The position numbers and the translations under genes are program-made. 59,818 nt of DNA. It comes from CAYPHY01 sp964410625. Its GTDB lineage: Bacteria > Chloroflexota > Anaerolineae > Promineifilales > Promineifilaceae. The stretch spans positions 1-59,818 of the forward strand of contig CAYPHY010000031.1 of assembly GCA_964410625.1 (NCBI GenBank). The letters run 5' to 3'. Position 1 is the stretch's first letter, and each line of letters begins with the position of its first letter. Shown piece after piece: positions 32,801 through 41,861 of this stretch. The notes below the pieces were generated by a model that saw nothing but the letters and a program-made list of their open reading frames with translations, was not told where the DNA came from and did no database searches.

Positions 32801-34786
32801 GTGAAAACAACCTTGATTGTGATATTGACCACGATACTGTTGGGTGTTCTGATCGGGGTGGGATCGGGCCAGGAAGCTGAATTAGCGGAGATGACAGCGC
32901 AGGTTGAGCCGAAGTGGTCGGTCCCTTTGCCGGCTGCATCATGCCCCTGGTCGGCAACCGATACCAATTGCCATAGCAGTTCGCCAGTCATCGTCGATGT
33001 GAATTTAGACGGCCGTCGTGACATCGTATTGGCGACCAACAACGGCCATGTGGCGGCTATATCGGGGAATGGGTCGCCATTGTGGGTGACAGATATTTCC
33101 CCATCGTTCGGCCGTCCGGCGCGTAGCCTGAATAGTTTCGCTTCTCCGGCCGTTGCGGATATAGATGCTGATGGTCGGCCGGAAGTGGTGCTTGGCACGG
33201 GCTATCTCGGTTCTGATTGTCACCCAGGCGGCGTTATCGTCCTCGAAGACAACGGCCAGATTAAACAAGGTTGGCCGCGATTGACCGAGGATCATCACAT
33301 TCCGCCCGGCGGTTGTCCCGATCCGACCTATTCAACGCCAGCACTGGGTGACCTGGACAACGATGGCGATATGGAAATTGTTATCGGAGCATTCGACAAT
33401 CGTGTTTATGCCTGGCACCATGATGGGCGGTTGCTCACCGGTTTTCCTGCCGATAGTGCGCTGCTGGCACGAACGGGATGGGATAGTTTGCGCGGCCGTC
33501 TGGCCGATACCATCTGGGGTTCTCCAGCCTTGGCCGACCTGGACGGCGATGGCTTTCTGGATATCCTGATCGGGACGGATGAAGGCAATCTTGACAGCAG
33601 ACACCCCGGAAACTCCGGTGGCTGGTCATGCCCTTATCAACTTCCCCCAGGCTGGACGGCTGGCTACTGCGGGGGGTCGTTATACGCCTTAAACCGCCTT
33701 GGCAAGCCCTTACCAGGCTTTCCCAAGTATATCCACGAAACGATGCAATCAACGCCCGCTATATTTGATATCAACCTCGATAATCGCCCGGAGATATTTG
33801 TGGGGACCGGCACCTTCTACTATAACAACAGCCCCGACCACCCAACATTGGGCTTTCGCCTTTTCGCCTTCGATAGCCAGGGTCGAGACGTGGCTGGCTG
33901 GGAAGGAGGGAAGGTTCTCGGTGGGCCGGTCCCTGCTTCTCCGGCCATCGGCGATATTGCCGGTGATCCCATGCCGGAGATTGTGATCAGCAGCATGGAT
34001 AAGAAGCTCTATGCGTTCCATCACAATGGACAACCGGTAAGTGGTTTCCCGATGACGCCTCGTAACCAGTTTGGGCAGGATGTCGAACAAAATGTGGGCA
34101 AGACGCCGATTTTGGCCGATTTCGACGGTGACGGTAAAATGGAGATTGGACTGACCATCGGCTGGTCGCCGGTCATCGTCAATGGTGATGGCACGATGCT
34201 GACCAGTGTAAACGCCGCTGGCAATCCAAATATGCCTTACTTTGCGACGAATGGCCTGCTGATGAATAATCTAGCGGTGGGTGATCTGGATAATGATGGT
34301 AGTCTGGAATTGGTGGCGCAAAATAGCGAACTAATCGTATGGGATTTGCCTGCTGGGGCAACAAAAGCCCACTGGCCGATGTTTAAGTTCAACCCGGCGC
34401 GAACCAGTGCCAATATTCCACCGGCCATGACGGTATCACCGCAGCAAATAACCGTGGTTACAGTCAGTGGACAGGCACAACAGTTCGAGCGTGATATTAC
34501 GGTGCGCGTTCCCGCTACCTCCTTTAGCTGGGAGGCGAGTACGACCCAGCCAAATTATATTCAGCTACCCGCTGCGTCCGGGACGGCCAACAGCACTCTG
34601 GTTTTGCCGGTAAAAATCTCCATACCTGGCAATGTCAGCCCCGGCACGCATCCTGTCGGCACCATTGACCTGACTGTACGGAGTAGTGATGTTGAGATTC
34701 GCAATAGCCAACAATCAGTAGTAGTCGAGGTGGAAGTTTGGGACGAACTCTATCAATCTTTTATCCCTATCGTATATGGCAATTGA
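32801..34786 (+). CDS. secreted FG-GAP/VCBS repeat protein
   Basis: A 661-residue exported protein with a GTG start and signal peptide (KTTLIVILTTILLGVLIGVGSGQ). About seven FG-GAP/VCBS beta-propeller blades follow, each with a calcium-type loop such as DVNLDGRRDIVLAT, DIDADGRPEVVLGT, DLDNDGDMEIVIG, DLDGDGFLDILIG, DINLDNRPEIFVG and DFDGDGKMEIGLT. The last 120 residues (TVSPQQITVVTVSGQAQQF onward) form a beta domain. It lies among GT4 genes and may be a surface glycoprotein, adhesin or polysaccharide-binding protein. Its end overlaps the next gene by 11 bases. Confidence 0.85.
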   Translation: MKTTLIVILTTILLGVLIGVGSGQEAELAEMTAQVEPKWSVPLPAASCPWSATDTNCHSSSPVIVDVNLDGRRDIVLATNNGHVAAISGNGSPLWVTDISPSFGRPARSLNSFASPAVADIDADGRPEVVLGTGYLGSDCHPGGVIVLEDNGQIKQGWPRLTEDHHIPPGGCPDPTYSTPALGDLDNDGDMEIVIGAFDNRVYAWHHDGRLLTGFPADSALLARTGWDSLRGRLADTIWGSPALADLDGDGFLDILIGTDEGNLDSRHPGNSGGWSCPYQLPPGWTAGYCGGSLYALNRLGKPLPGFPKYIHETMQSTPAIFDINLDNRPEIFVGTGTFYYNNSPDHPTLGFRLFAFDSQGRDVAGWEGGKVLGGPVPASPAIGDIAGDPMPEIVISSMDKKLYAFHHNGQPVSGFPMTPRNQFGQDVEQNVGKTPILADFDGDGKMEIGLTIGWSPVIVNGDGTMLTSVNAAGNPNMPYFATNGLLMNNLAVGDLDNDGSLELVAQNSELIVWDLPAGATKAHWPMFKFNPARTSANIPPAMTVSPQQITVVTVSGQAQQFERDITVRVPATSFSWEASTTQPNYIQLPAASGTANSTLVLPVKISIPGNVSPGTHPVGTIDLTVRSSDVEIRNSQQSVVVEVEVWDELYQSFIPIVYGN

Positions 34787-36068
34787 TCGGCCGCCCCTGA
34801 GAGAAAGTAGCCGGGTGCTGTTTCTGGCCCCGGCTTATGCCCCTCTGCCGGGCGGCGGCGAGCGTTATGTGGCGGCCGTTGCCAATGAGTTGGCGCGGCG
34901 CGGCTATCGGCTGACCGTCGTCACTGGCGCGGCCGTGCGCGAAGCAGAGTTTTGGCAGGGTAGCTCGCAAAAGACAATTACAGAAACGGCCGAGGGAGAG
35001 GTGCGAGTGATACGGCTGCCGCTGCGCCCTTTTCCCGGCGGCCGTCCAGCGTTGTTCGCCTGGCGCAAGCTGATGGTGATGGTCTCGGCGTTGCCAGGGG
35101 ACCAGTCAGCCATTCTAGGGCGGATGGCCGCGAAAATCCCCCCCATACAACACCTGGCGACAGCGGTGGAACGGCTGGGAGAGTCGTTTGATCTACTCCA
35201 CGCCTTTAATCTCTCCTGGGAATATCCGCTTGTAGTGGCCGGAGCATATGCAAAGCGACATGAGCTGCCGCTCGTGGTGACACCCTTTGCCCACCTGGGG
35301 ACGAACGCACGCGGCCGTGTGGCGCGGAATTCGACGATGGATCATCAGATGCGCCTCTTGCGTGAAGCGGGATGTGTGCTGGCACTGACCGCCGCAGAAA
35401 AGGAGGGCCTGGCACGGCTCGGCGTTCCTGCTGGACGGCTGGTTGAAGTCGGCAGCGGGGTGGATGATGCGCCGGACGATGAGCCAAATTCGCCGCTGTT
35501 GGCCGCCGTGCAAGCCCAGTTCCCCCACCCCTATGCCATCTTTGTCGGGCGGGCAAGTTATGACAAAGGTGCGCTTCATGCGGCCGAGGCGGTGCTGGCG
35601 TTGCGCCAACAAGGCGTCATGGTCGGTCTGGTACTGGTTGGACAGACAACGCCGGAGTTCCAACAAATGCTCAATGGGCTGCCAGAGGAAGCGCGACAGG
35701 CTATCTACGACGCTGGTGTGCTTTCCGAAGTGGACAAACACGTGCTACTGCGCCGGGCAGTGGCGTTGTTGTTGCCCTCCAGAGTGGACTCCTTTGGGAT
35801 TGTGATGTTGGAAGCATGGTCACATCGAGTCCCGGTGATTGCTGCGCGGGCGGGGGGGATAACGGCCGTCGTTGACCATCAACAGAACGGCCTATTGGTC
35901 AAGTTTGGCGAGGTACGCGAACTGGTAGAGGCGATTTATCGCTTGCTAACCAATGAAGCCGACCGGCGGCTGATGGGCGAACAGGGCTGGGAAAAAGTAC
36001 AATCGCAGTACACCTGGGAGCAGGTCGTTGATCGGGTTGTGGAACGGTATAAGAGCGTGGGAGATTAG
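34776..36068 (+). CDS. GT4 family glycosyltransferase
   Basis: A 430-residue GT-B enzyme. The N-terminal loop APAYAPLPGGGERYVAAVAN is typical of GT4. The C-terminal domain has YAIFVGRASYDKGALHAAEA and the acid pattern of LPSRVDSFGIVMLEAWSHRVP. Translation is coupled to the FG-GAP gene by an 11-base overlap. The stop TAG (36066-36068) is in a family C repeat. Sugar specificity is not readable. Confidence 0.85.
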   Translation: MAIDRPPLRESSRVLFLAPAYAPLPGGGERYVAAVANELARRGYRLTVVTGAAVREAEFWQGSSQKTITETAEGEVRVIRLPLRPFPGGRPALFAWRKLMVMVSALPGDQSAILGRMAAKIPPIQHLATAVERLGESFDLLHAFNLSWEYPLVVAGAYAKRHELPLVVTPFAHLGTNARGRVARNSTMDHQMRLLREAGCVLALTAAEKEGLARLGVPAGRLVEVGSGVDDAPDDEPNSPLLAAVQAQFPHPYAIFVGRASYDKGALHAAEAVLALRQQGVMVGLVLVGQTTPEFQQMLNGLPEEARQAIYDAGVLSEVDKHVLLRRAVALLLPSRVDSFGIVMLEAWSHRVPVIAARAGGITAVVDHQQNGLLVKFGEVRELVEAIYRLLTNEADRRLMGEQGWEKVQSQYTWEQVVDRVVERYKSVGD

Positions 36069-36111
36069 GAGACTGGAGACTGTTTAATCTCATAGTCTCC
36101 TAGTCTCTGTT
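36061..36111. repeat. intergenic repeat family C, copy 3
   Basis: GAGATTAGGAGACTGGAGACTG with the complementary CATAGTCTCCTAGTCTCTG. It carries the upstream stop TAG and ends seven bases before the next gene. Confidence 0.8.
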
Positions 36112-36117
36112 TTCCTA

Positions 36118-37389
36118 ATGAACATCCTACACATCGTCCACCAATACCCACCGGGGCATATCGGCGGAACTGAGCTTTATACGCAGTGGCTGGCTGAGCA
36201 TCAGGTGGCGTTAGGCCATCAAGTGGCCGTGTTCTGCCCGGTGGCCGGGGAGCAGCTTTCGGCCGCGCCTGACCCTGTTCTGGAGAAAGGGGTGCGGGTC
36301 TATCGGATTCCCGTCGGCCGGCCGGGACGATTGGCCGTGTTTACGAACACCTTTGGGCAGGGGCGATTATCGCAACTGTTCGCCCAGGTACTGGAAGCAG
36401 AGCAACCGCAGCTAGTTCACGTGCAACACCTGATGGGGTTGCCGGTGGCGGTGGTAGAGCAGCTTCGCGCCAGGGGTATCCCCTATGTGATTACCCTGCA
36501 TGATTACTGGTACCGGTGTGCCAATGCCCAGCTATTGACGAACTATGACCAAACCATTTGCGCCGGACCGGACGAGCGTTGGCACAATTGCGGCCGTTGC
36601 GCGTTGGCGCGGGCAGGGTTAAACAAGCTAGACCGGCTGGCTCCGCTGGTTGCGCCGGTGATGGGGCGGCGCGGCCGTTTGTTGGAGGATGTGTTTGCCG
36701 GGGCGCAGCGAGTCATTGCGCCCGCCGACTTTATGCGCCGGACTTATGCCAGTATGAGGCTGCCAACGAACCATGTCACCGTTGTGCCATTTGGACTGGA
36801 TGTGGGACCTGAGCAGGTGGAGGCGGCATGGACGGCCGCGGCACAGCGCACAGACAAGACGTTGCGGATTGGCTATGCAGGCAGCATCGCCTGGCAGAAG
36901 GGAGTGCATGTCTTAATCGCAGCCTTCAATCAATTGCCACATGAGGGAGTGGAGTTGTTGATTTATGGCAATCCAGCCACTTTTCCCGACTATGTGGCGA
37001 CATTGCAGCGCACGGCCGAGCATCCCCACATTCGTTTTGCCGGGGCGTTATCGCGTGAAGCGTTGTGGTCGGCGTTTGGCGAATTAGATGCGCTCGTCGT
37101 GCCGTCGGTCTGGTACGAAGGATCGCCATTCATCATCCGCGAGGCGTTTGCCGCCGGTTTGCCGGTGGTGGCGTCGCGCATTGGGGCGTTGCCGGAGATG
37201 GTGCGGGAGGGTGTAGACGGGTTGTTGTTTGCAGCGGGCAAAGCGGCCGCGTTGCGAGACCAGTTACAACGATTATTGGATGACCGCGCGTTGTTGGCCC
37301 GATTACGAGCCAATGTCGAACCGGTGCTGTCGTTTGCGGAGCATGTGCGGATGGTGATGGAGGTATACCAGCAGGTTTTGCAAAGCTAA
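36118..37389 (+). CDS. GT4 family glycosyltransferase
   Basis: A 423-residue GT-B enzyme beginning HIVHQYPPGHIGGTELYTQW. A Cys/Trp-rich acceptor segment follows (LHDYWYRCANAQLL, then WHNCGRCALARAG), a pattern seen in GT4 enzymes of polysaccharide clusters. The nucleotide-sugar domain has RIGYAGSIAWQKGVHVLIAA and VPSVWYEGSPFIIREAFAAGLP. It is the third GT4 of this run; the cluster probably ends here. Confidence 0.85.
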   Translation: MNILHIVHQYPPGHIGGTELYTQWLAEHQVALGHQVAVFCPVAGEQLSAAPDPVLEKGVRVYRIPVGRPGRLAVFTNTFGQGRLSQLFAQVLEAEQPQLVHVQHLMGLPVAVVEQLRARGIPYVITLHDYWYRCANAQLLTNYDQTICAGPDERWHNCGRCALARAGLNKLDRLAPLVAPVMGRRGRLLEDVFAGAQRVIAPADFMRRTYASMRLPTNHVTVVPFGLDVGPEQVEAAWTAAAQRTDKTLRIGYAGSIAWQKGVHVLIAAFNQLPHEGVELLIYGNPATFPDYVATLQRTAEHPHIRFAGALSREALWSAFGELDALVVPSVWYEGSPFIIREAFAAGLPVVASRIGALPEMVREGVDGLLFAAGKAAALRDQLQRLLDDRALLARLRANVEPVLSFAEHVRMVMEVYQQVLQS

Positions 37390-37403
37390 GCTTCTTTACA
37401 TTA

Positions 37404-37467
37404 AGAAACAAAGTTTCTGTCTAGCAATCAATTTTGCCTGGTAAAAGCTAAGAAACTTGGTTTCTGT
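37404..37467. repeat. family E hairpin pair, degenerate copy
   Basis: AGAAACAAAGTTTCT and, about 35 bases later, AGAAACTTGGTTTCT. Each is close to self-complementary. It sits downstream of the last GT4 gene, between convergent transcripts. Confidence 0.5.
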
Positions 37468-37570
37468 TCTCAACCGACTTACTTAAGTGCATTGTTTCAG
37501 AAGTGATCCAACTGTCATTCCGAGCGGAGCGAGGAATGACGGATGAGCAACTAACTTTTGAAACAGCGTA

Positions 37571-38155
37571 TTAAGCGGCCGATAATTCCCCATACCGAAA
37601 ACATGAGACAAGATGATCGTTCACCATCCCTACTGCTTGCATAAAAGCGTAAATGATTGTTGGGCCGACAAAGCGAAAGCCGCGGCGCTTTAGGTCTTTG
37701 CTCAAAGCACGAGACTCGGCCGTTTCCGCCGGAACTTCGCTTAACGATTGCCAGTGGTTTTGAATGGGACGGCCGTCCACAAACCTCCACACATATGCAT
37801 CAAAGGAGCCAAACTCCTCCTGAATGGCGAGAAAAGCGCGGGCGTTGCCAATGGCGGAGGCGATTTTGGCGCGGTTGCGAACAATGCCCGCGTCCGCCAA
37901 CAGTTCGGCCACCTTTGCCTCGTCATAGGCGGCGACCACACGCGGGTCGAAGCCATCAAAGGCGCGGCGATAGTTATCCCGCTTCTTTAGAATCGTTGAC
38001 CAGCTTAACCCCGCCTGTGCCCCTTCAAGGATGAGAAACTCGAACAGCGTGCGGTCGTCATGGACAGGGACGCCCCATTCCTGGTCATGGTAGGCCACAT
38101 AAAGGGGATCAGTGCCGGCCCACGGGCAGCGAATGAGTTGTGCGGTCTGGTTCAT
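37571..38155 (-). CDS. tag: DNA-3-methyladenine glycosylase I
   Basis: A 194-residue base-excision repair enzyme that removes 3-methyladenine. All zinc ligands are present at a fixed +6 offset from E. coli Tag: C10, H23, H181 and C185. The active-site Glu is E44 (LILEGAQAG), and the substrate-binding SLSWS-like motif reads GLSWSTIL. The ATG start has GGAG seven bases upstream. It overlaps the OsmC gene by 47 bases, so the C-terminal tail of OsmC encodes the tag start region as well. Confidence 0.95.
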   Translation of the reverse strand: MNQTAQLIRCPWAGTDPLYVAYHDQEWGVPVHDDRTLFEFLILEGAQAGLSWSTILKKRDNYRRAFDGFDPRVVAAYDEAKVAELLADAGIVRNRAKIASAIGNARAFLAIQEEFGSFDAYVWRFVDGRPIQNHWQSLSEVPAETAESRALSKDLKRRGFRFVGPTIIYAFMQAVGMVNDHLVSCFRYGELSAA

Positions 38156-38564
38156 CCATTTCTCCGTCGCTTACAATCTCATAGGTGTATTCAATGTTAG
38201 TGGTCTGCTGCAACATCGCCGAAACGGAACAGTATTTATCTCTCGAAAGTTCAATCGCCCGCTCCAGCCCCTTGGGATCAAGATCACGGCCGCTGACCAC
38301 ATAATGAACGCGGATATGGGTAAAGACACGTGGATGATCGGCCGCCCGTTCCCCTTCGATCTGCACCTGATAGCCCGTCACGTCCTGCCTCTGCTTTTGC
38401 AAGACGCCAACCACGTCAACGCTGGTACAACCGGCGAGACTGATCAACAGCAGTTCCATCGGCCGCAGCCCCTCTCCGCCCCCGCTGGCCAGGTCAACGC
38501 TAAAGCCACTATCGGCCGTCGCGCTAAACTCCATCTCTTGTCGCCAGGTAACAGATGCTTTCAT
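38109..38564 (-). CDS. OsmC family protein
   Basis: A 151-residue OsmC/YhfA-type protein, usually a thiol-dependent peroxidase. Both Cys of the active site are found: C46 in LAGCTSVD and C112 in RDKYCSVSAM. The C-terminal 18 residues (GEMDEPDRTTHSLPVGRH) are not conserved in the family and coincide with the tag gene's start. The overlap is probably a read-through of a lost stop, but coupling of the two genes is also possible. Confidence 0.9.
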   Translation of the reverse strand: MKASVTWRQEMEFSATADSGFSVDLASGGGEGLRPMELLLISLAGCTSVDVVGVLQKQRQDVTGYQVQIEGERAADHPRVFTHIRVHYVVSGRDLDPKGLERAIELSRDKYCSVSAMLQQTTNIEYTYEIVSDGEMDEPDRTTHSLPVGRH

Positions 38565-38589
38565 GGCACACCCTTTGTTGTAGCACGCC

Positions 38590-38680
38590 GAGGAGCAGGG
38601 GAGCAGAGGGGCGGAGGAGAGATATTAATTGCTTAACCCCTTCGTCCCCTAATCTCCCAGTCTTCTAATCTCTATTCTCT
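38590..38680. repeat. intergenic repeat family C, copy 4
   Basis: GAGGAGCAGGGGAGCAG with GGGGCGGAGGAG, then CCCCTAATCTCCCAGTCTTC. The 17-base start is identical to 3636-3652 inside the GT39-like gene. The TAG stop of the next leftward gene (38672-38674) is in its edge. Confidence 0.8.
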
Positions 38681-39034
38681 CACCTGAAGTTGCGAGAGCT
38701 TGATCGTCAACGATTCAGGGAAGGTGTAGATAGCGTCAGGCATTTCTAACTTCATCTCGGCCGTCAGCTTGCCCATCCCCCCAACAAAGAGGATCGGGAT
38801 GTCGCGGGTGGCGGCCGTGTCACGCAGTGCTTTCGCCGTTTCCCAACCGTGCGCCGGATTGCGCGTCAAGTAAATCACCACTGCATCCGGCGGGTCGGCC
38901 TGAATCCCTTTATACGCCTTGTTGCCATCCTTACTCTCGATGCCACTAATATCCCAACCCGCTGCGCGGATAATCTTGGCTGCCACTTCCGCCTCTTTGG
39001 CGTTCCAATTAATCAAATAAAGTTTCTTCGACAT
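38672..39034 (-). CDS. degenerate receiver-like (CheY-fold) protein
   Basis: A 120-residue protein with a beta-alpha order like a response-regulator receiver: KLYLINWN, KIIRAAGWDISG, DAVVIYLTRNPAHGWETAKAL, DIPILFVGG. The place of the phosphorylated Asp is occupied by VIYLTRNP (no Asp), and the conserved Lys is not obvious either. It may be a pseudo-receiver binding protein. ATG 39034 (MSKKLYLINWNAKEA) is preferred over the upstream ATG at 39046. It stands alone, without a kinase gene. Confidence 0.6.
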   Translation of the reverse strand: MSKKLYLINWNAKEAEVAAKIIRAAGWDISGIESKDGNKAYKGIQADPPDAVVIYLTRNPAHGWETAKALRDTAATRDIPILFVGGMGKLTAEMKLEMPDAIYTFPESLTIKLSQLQVRE

Positions 39035-39095
39035 TTCATTCACCATTTTCTATAGTGCAGCCAGCATAACCCACCACCCTTGCAAGCCATCTTAA

Positions 39096-39557
39096 CTACC
39101 GCTCGATTAAGGCTACCGCCTCATCCCTTTCTGCCCACGCGGCTAGAAAGCCATCAATAGAGCAAGCTTGTGGGGCATCGCTAAGGTTGGGATCATTCAG
39201 GTAGACTTGGTTACCTTCAATACCAACCACAACAGCCGCGTGAAATGTGTCTTCTGTCCAATAATCGAGGAAAATCGTGCGAAGGAAAACAATTGGCGGT
39301 TTATTCTCCGCCAGCCATTCAGACAGATCGTCAAGATCGGCCGAACGATAATTGACCCTGTACCCCCACCCCCTTAAGCGTAATACACGAGAAGATGGAG
39401 TTCCAAATTCAGTCCCTTGCAAGAGCTTGTTAACATCACTTTCTACGGCAGGAGTACCAAGATGGGCAAGAACCATGCATATGCACGCTTCTAAACACCT
39501 ACCATTAACCGACTGTAAGAAGTGGGGCAGCGGTGTTGAGAGCCACATGTTTGGCAT
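39096..39557 (-). CDS. C39-like cysteine protease-type protein
   Basis: A 153-residue papain-like domain related to peptidase family C39: catalytic Cys in LQSVNGRCLEACICMVLAHLG (Gln, then Cys), His in FHAAVVVGIEGNQVYLNDPN, and Asp in LNDPN. Its start lies inside the upstream partner gene with a 53-base overlap. The second ATG (MWLSTPLPHF, 39548) is also possible. In some bacteria such C39-like proteins process bacteriocin or signal peptides. Here the partner is a protein without a Gly-Gly leader, so the role is unknown. Confidence 0.65.
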   Translation of the reverse strand: MPNMWLSTPLPHFLQSVNGRCLEACICMVLAHLGTPAVESDVNKLLQGTEFGTPSSRVLRLRGWGYRVNYRSADLDDLSEWLAENKPPIVFLRTIFLDYWTEDTFHAAVVVGIEGNQVYLNDPNLSDAPQACSIDGFLAAWAERDEAVALIER

Positions 39558-39870
39558 TAGCTTTGATAATCGCTATGAGTTCATCATCAATTATTAATTG
39601 GCCTGTGAATGCGTCCACATCAACCTCCCCTATCTTTCGCCCCGGAAAACCCATTGAGAAAATGATGGGGAAACGCCAGAAAATCTGCTCGCCCTTGTTT
39701 ATGACTAGCAAAGGGGGGTCCGGGCCAATGAACATACTCACTTCATCCATGAAAAAGCGGGCAACTTTTCGTTTAGCTTGTGAGGCGGAGATGCCCAGAG
39801 TCGTTGAGATATTCAACTCTAATTTTAGGTTTTCCTTATCCTCAATTGACGGAATGAGCGCAACAGTCAT
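39505..39870 (-). CDS. unknown protein overlapping a C39-like gene
   Basis: 121 residues. It has helical regions (ASQAKRKVARFFMDEV) followed by a beta region (PLLVINKGEQIFWRFPIIFS, KIGEVDVDAFTGQLIIDDE). The latter resembles PepSY/immunity-type beta sheets that include a DAFTGQLI-like turn, as seen in DUF2874/PepSY-related proteins. No confident family. The two genes share 53 bases and must be co-translated. One idea is a protease and its inhibitor or substrate pair; this is inference. Confidence 0.55.
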   Translation of the reverse strand: MTVALIPSIEDKENLKLELNISTTLGISASQAKRKVARFFMDEVSMFIGPDPPLLVINKGEQIFWRFPIIFSMGFPGRKIGEVDVDAFTGQLIIDDELIAIIKANAKHVALNTAAPLLTVG

Positions 39871-39977
39871 GGTTGTTTTCCCGTAGGTGTTGTGAGCAGC
39901 AGGCAGGTTGTGTTGTCCTTGTAGAAAATTGTATGCGTCCTGGGTTGTTTGTCAAACAGCCTCCTTCATCTCATTCT

Positions 39978-41512
39978 TCAGCCCTCAACCTTCATCCTTT
40001 GCAACACTCCCTCATGCCCCGCTTCCTGAGCTATATCAAGCGCCGTTTTTCCCTCATCATTGGCGAGGGTGGGGTCTGCGCCATGCGAAAGGAGTAGATC
40101 GGCCATGGCCAGGTTATTATTTTGCGCGGCCGTATGCAACGGCACAAAACCACCACTCTGCCGGGCATTAGGGTCGGCCCCCTTCTCCAGCAAGAGGGAC
40201 AGAATAGCCAGCGAACGGTCCGCTCCGGCCGCGGCCGCGTGAACGGGTTGCACGGCCGCTTCATTCCTGGAAACAGCGTGAATGGTCGCCCCTTGCTCAA
40301 CCAGCCAGCGAGCGACGGGGACACTGCCGAAGAAGCAAGCCAGTTGCAACGGTGTATAACCGTCGCGGCTGAACTCATTAATCCAGCCCGGCCACTCTTC
40401 ATAGGCTGCCTGCACATCCTCTAGCCGTCCCAACGCGGCCGCAGCGAAAATGTCTAGTTCAGCTCCCGCTTCGGCTAAGGCCTCGGCAATTTCGGGACGA
40501 TTGTAATAGAGGGCAGTCATCAACACTGGAATACGGTTCGGTGAGAGCGCATTGACCAGTCGCGGCTCGATTGCCACTAATTCTTGGACCCGTCCCAAGT
40601 CGCCCTGCGTCACGGCCGTTGCTATCTCTCCAGCACGGTTGACAAGCATAGTCACTTCGTCGGCACGGGTGCAAATTTCCATCGCCAACGCCTCCCGTTT
40701 GTCCTGACCGATGTCGGCCGCGCCAATCGTCATATTTTCCACTTCGGCCAAAGCGTTGTAGATCAGGCGCAAGAGGCGTTTGGCCTCATTGGTTTGGCGG
40801 CCGAGCATCTCCAGCGTCTTCTCCGCCTGGATTGTATGTTGGCGCAGATGGGCGTCAAAGCGGCGCAGGCGATGTTCCAAATTGTAGGTGATCCCTTCCC
40901 ACCAAAAGGAAGGCCCATCCAGTTCAGCATCGCTCATATCGGCAAATTCACGCAATGCCCTTTCCCGCAAACTGGTGTGGAAAGCCCGCATGTCGGCCAT
41001 CGGCTTGTGATCCATCATTTCCCGCAACGCATCCATAGGGATCGTGACGCGGTCTGCCTCGCCATCAGGTAGCTTGGCCGGTAACTCTTCTTCGCTATGC
41101 TGGCGGGCACGGCCGTAGTGGACCAGCGTAAAGAAGGCGCGTTCAGTAGCCGCCGTGTGGCCTAATACATAGCGTAACGGCCACTCATTTGGTTCAGGTA
41201 CACGATCATACTCCTCGTCGGTGACGCCAAGGAGAACAGCGTCGAGATCACGGTATGCGTTGTTATATTGACCGAGCGTGAGCTGGGTGCGGGTGAGGGG
41301 GTTGCCTTGTCGTTGGCGTTCGGCCGCCAGCCCGACGGCCAATTCCCGCAACTCATGGTACGTTCCAATGAGGGCAAAGCGCACGCCCTCCTGATGAGCG
41401 TGCCAGGCGTAGGGTTGTTCCAGGTCTGTATCGTTAAAGTGCTGGGTTTTGTCAGCTAGATAAGCAACAGCAGCGGCCAGATCATGGGCATAATCTTGAG
41501 CGGAGTGGTCAG
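39978..41512 (-). CDS. DinB-like domain fused to ankyrin repeats (N-terminus lost in gap)
   Basis: The frame runs into the gap at 41513, so the start is unknown. The readable part is 511 residues. The first ~240 residues have the DinB/YfiT helical-bundle look: YHELRELAVGLAAERQ, then DAVLLGVTDEEYDRVPEPNEWPLRYVLGHTAATERAFFTLVHYG, with a potential metal His. The last ~220 residues are ankyrin repeats, for example GYTPLQLACFFGSVPVARWLVEQGATI, FVPLHTAAQNNNLAMADLLLSHGADP and KTALDIAQEAGHEGV. This combination is unusual. It could be a thiol/metal enzyme with a protein-binding tail. Confidence 0.75.
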
Positions 41513-41612
41513 NNNNNNNNNNNNNNNNNNNNNNNNNNNNNNNNNNNNNNNNNNNNNNNNNNNNNNNNNNNNNNNNNNNNNNNNNNNNNNNNNNNNNNNN
41601 NNNNNNNNNNNN
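41513..41612. other. assembly gap (100 N)
   Basis: 100 N; it removes the start of the DinB-ankyrin gene and maybe the start of the small gene at 41613. Confidence 0.98.
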
Positions 41613-41861
41613 ATGTTTCAATTGTCAATCAGTGTGGCGACGCCGCACGGGGCTGAAGCCACCGTGTTAGTCAGCGATCTGGTTCCTCATTCTATTTTCC
41701 CATTCCTATGCTCCTTGCTAAAATTGCGATGCTATCGGCCGCACCTGGAGACAAACCGGGAACTCGGTTGTCGCGCTTGTGGAAAGCATGGGTGTAAGCA
41801 GCGGCCGTTACGCTATCTACAACTCGATCTGACTGCCGGAGGCAATGAACTAAATGTCTGA
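41613..41861 (+). CDS. small Cys-rich protein overlapping transketolase (start possibly in gap)
   Basis: The frame is open from the gap edge to a TGA at 41859-41861, giving at least 82 residues from an ATG exactly at the gap edge. The Cys-rich end reads GCRACGKHGCKQRP, with a zinc-ribbon-like CxxCxxxxC pattern plus further Cys upstream. The last eight bases overlap the transketolase start. I do not recognise a family. It may be partial. Confidence 0.5.
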   Translation: MFQLSISVATPHGAEATVLVSDLVPHSIFPFLCSLLKLRCYRPHLETNRELGCRACGKHGCKQRPLRYLQLDLTAGGNELNV

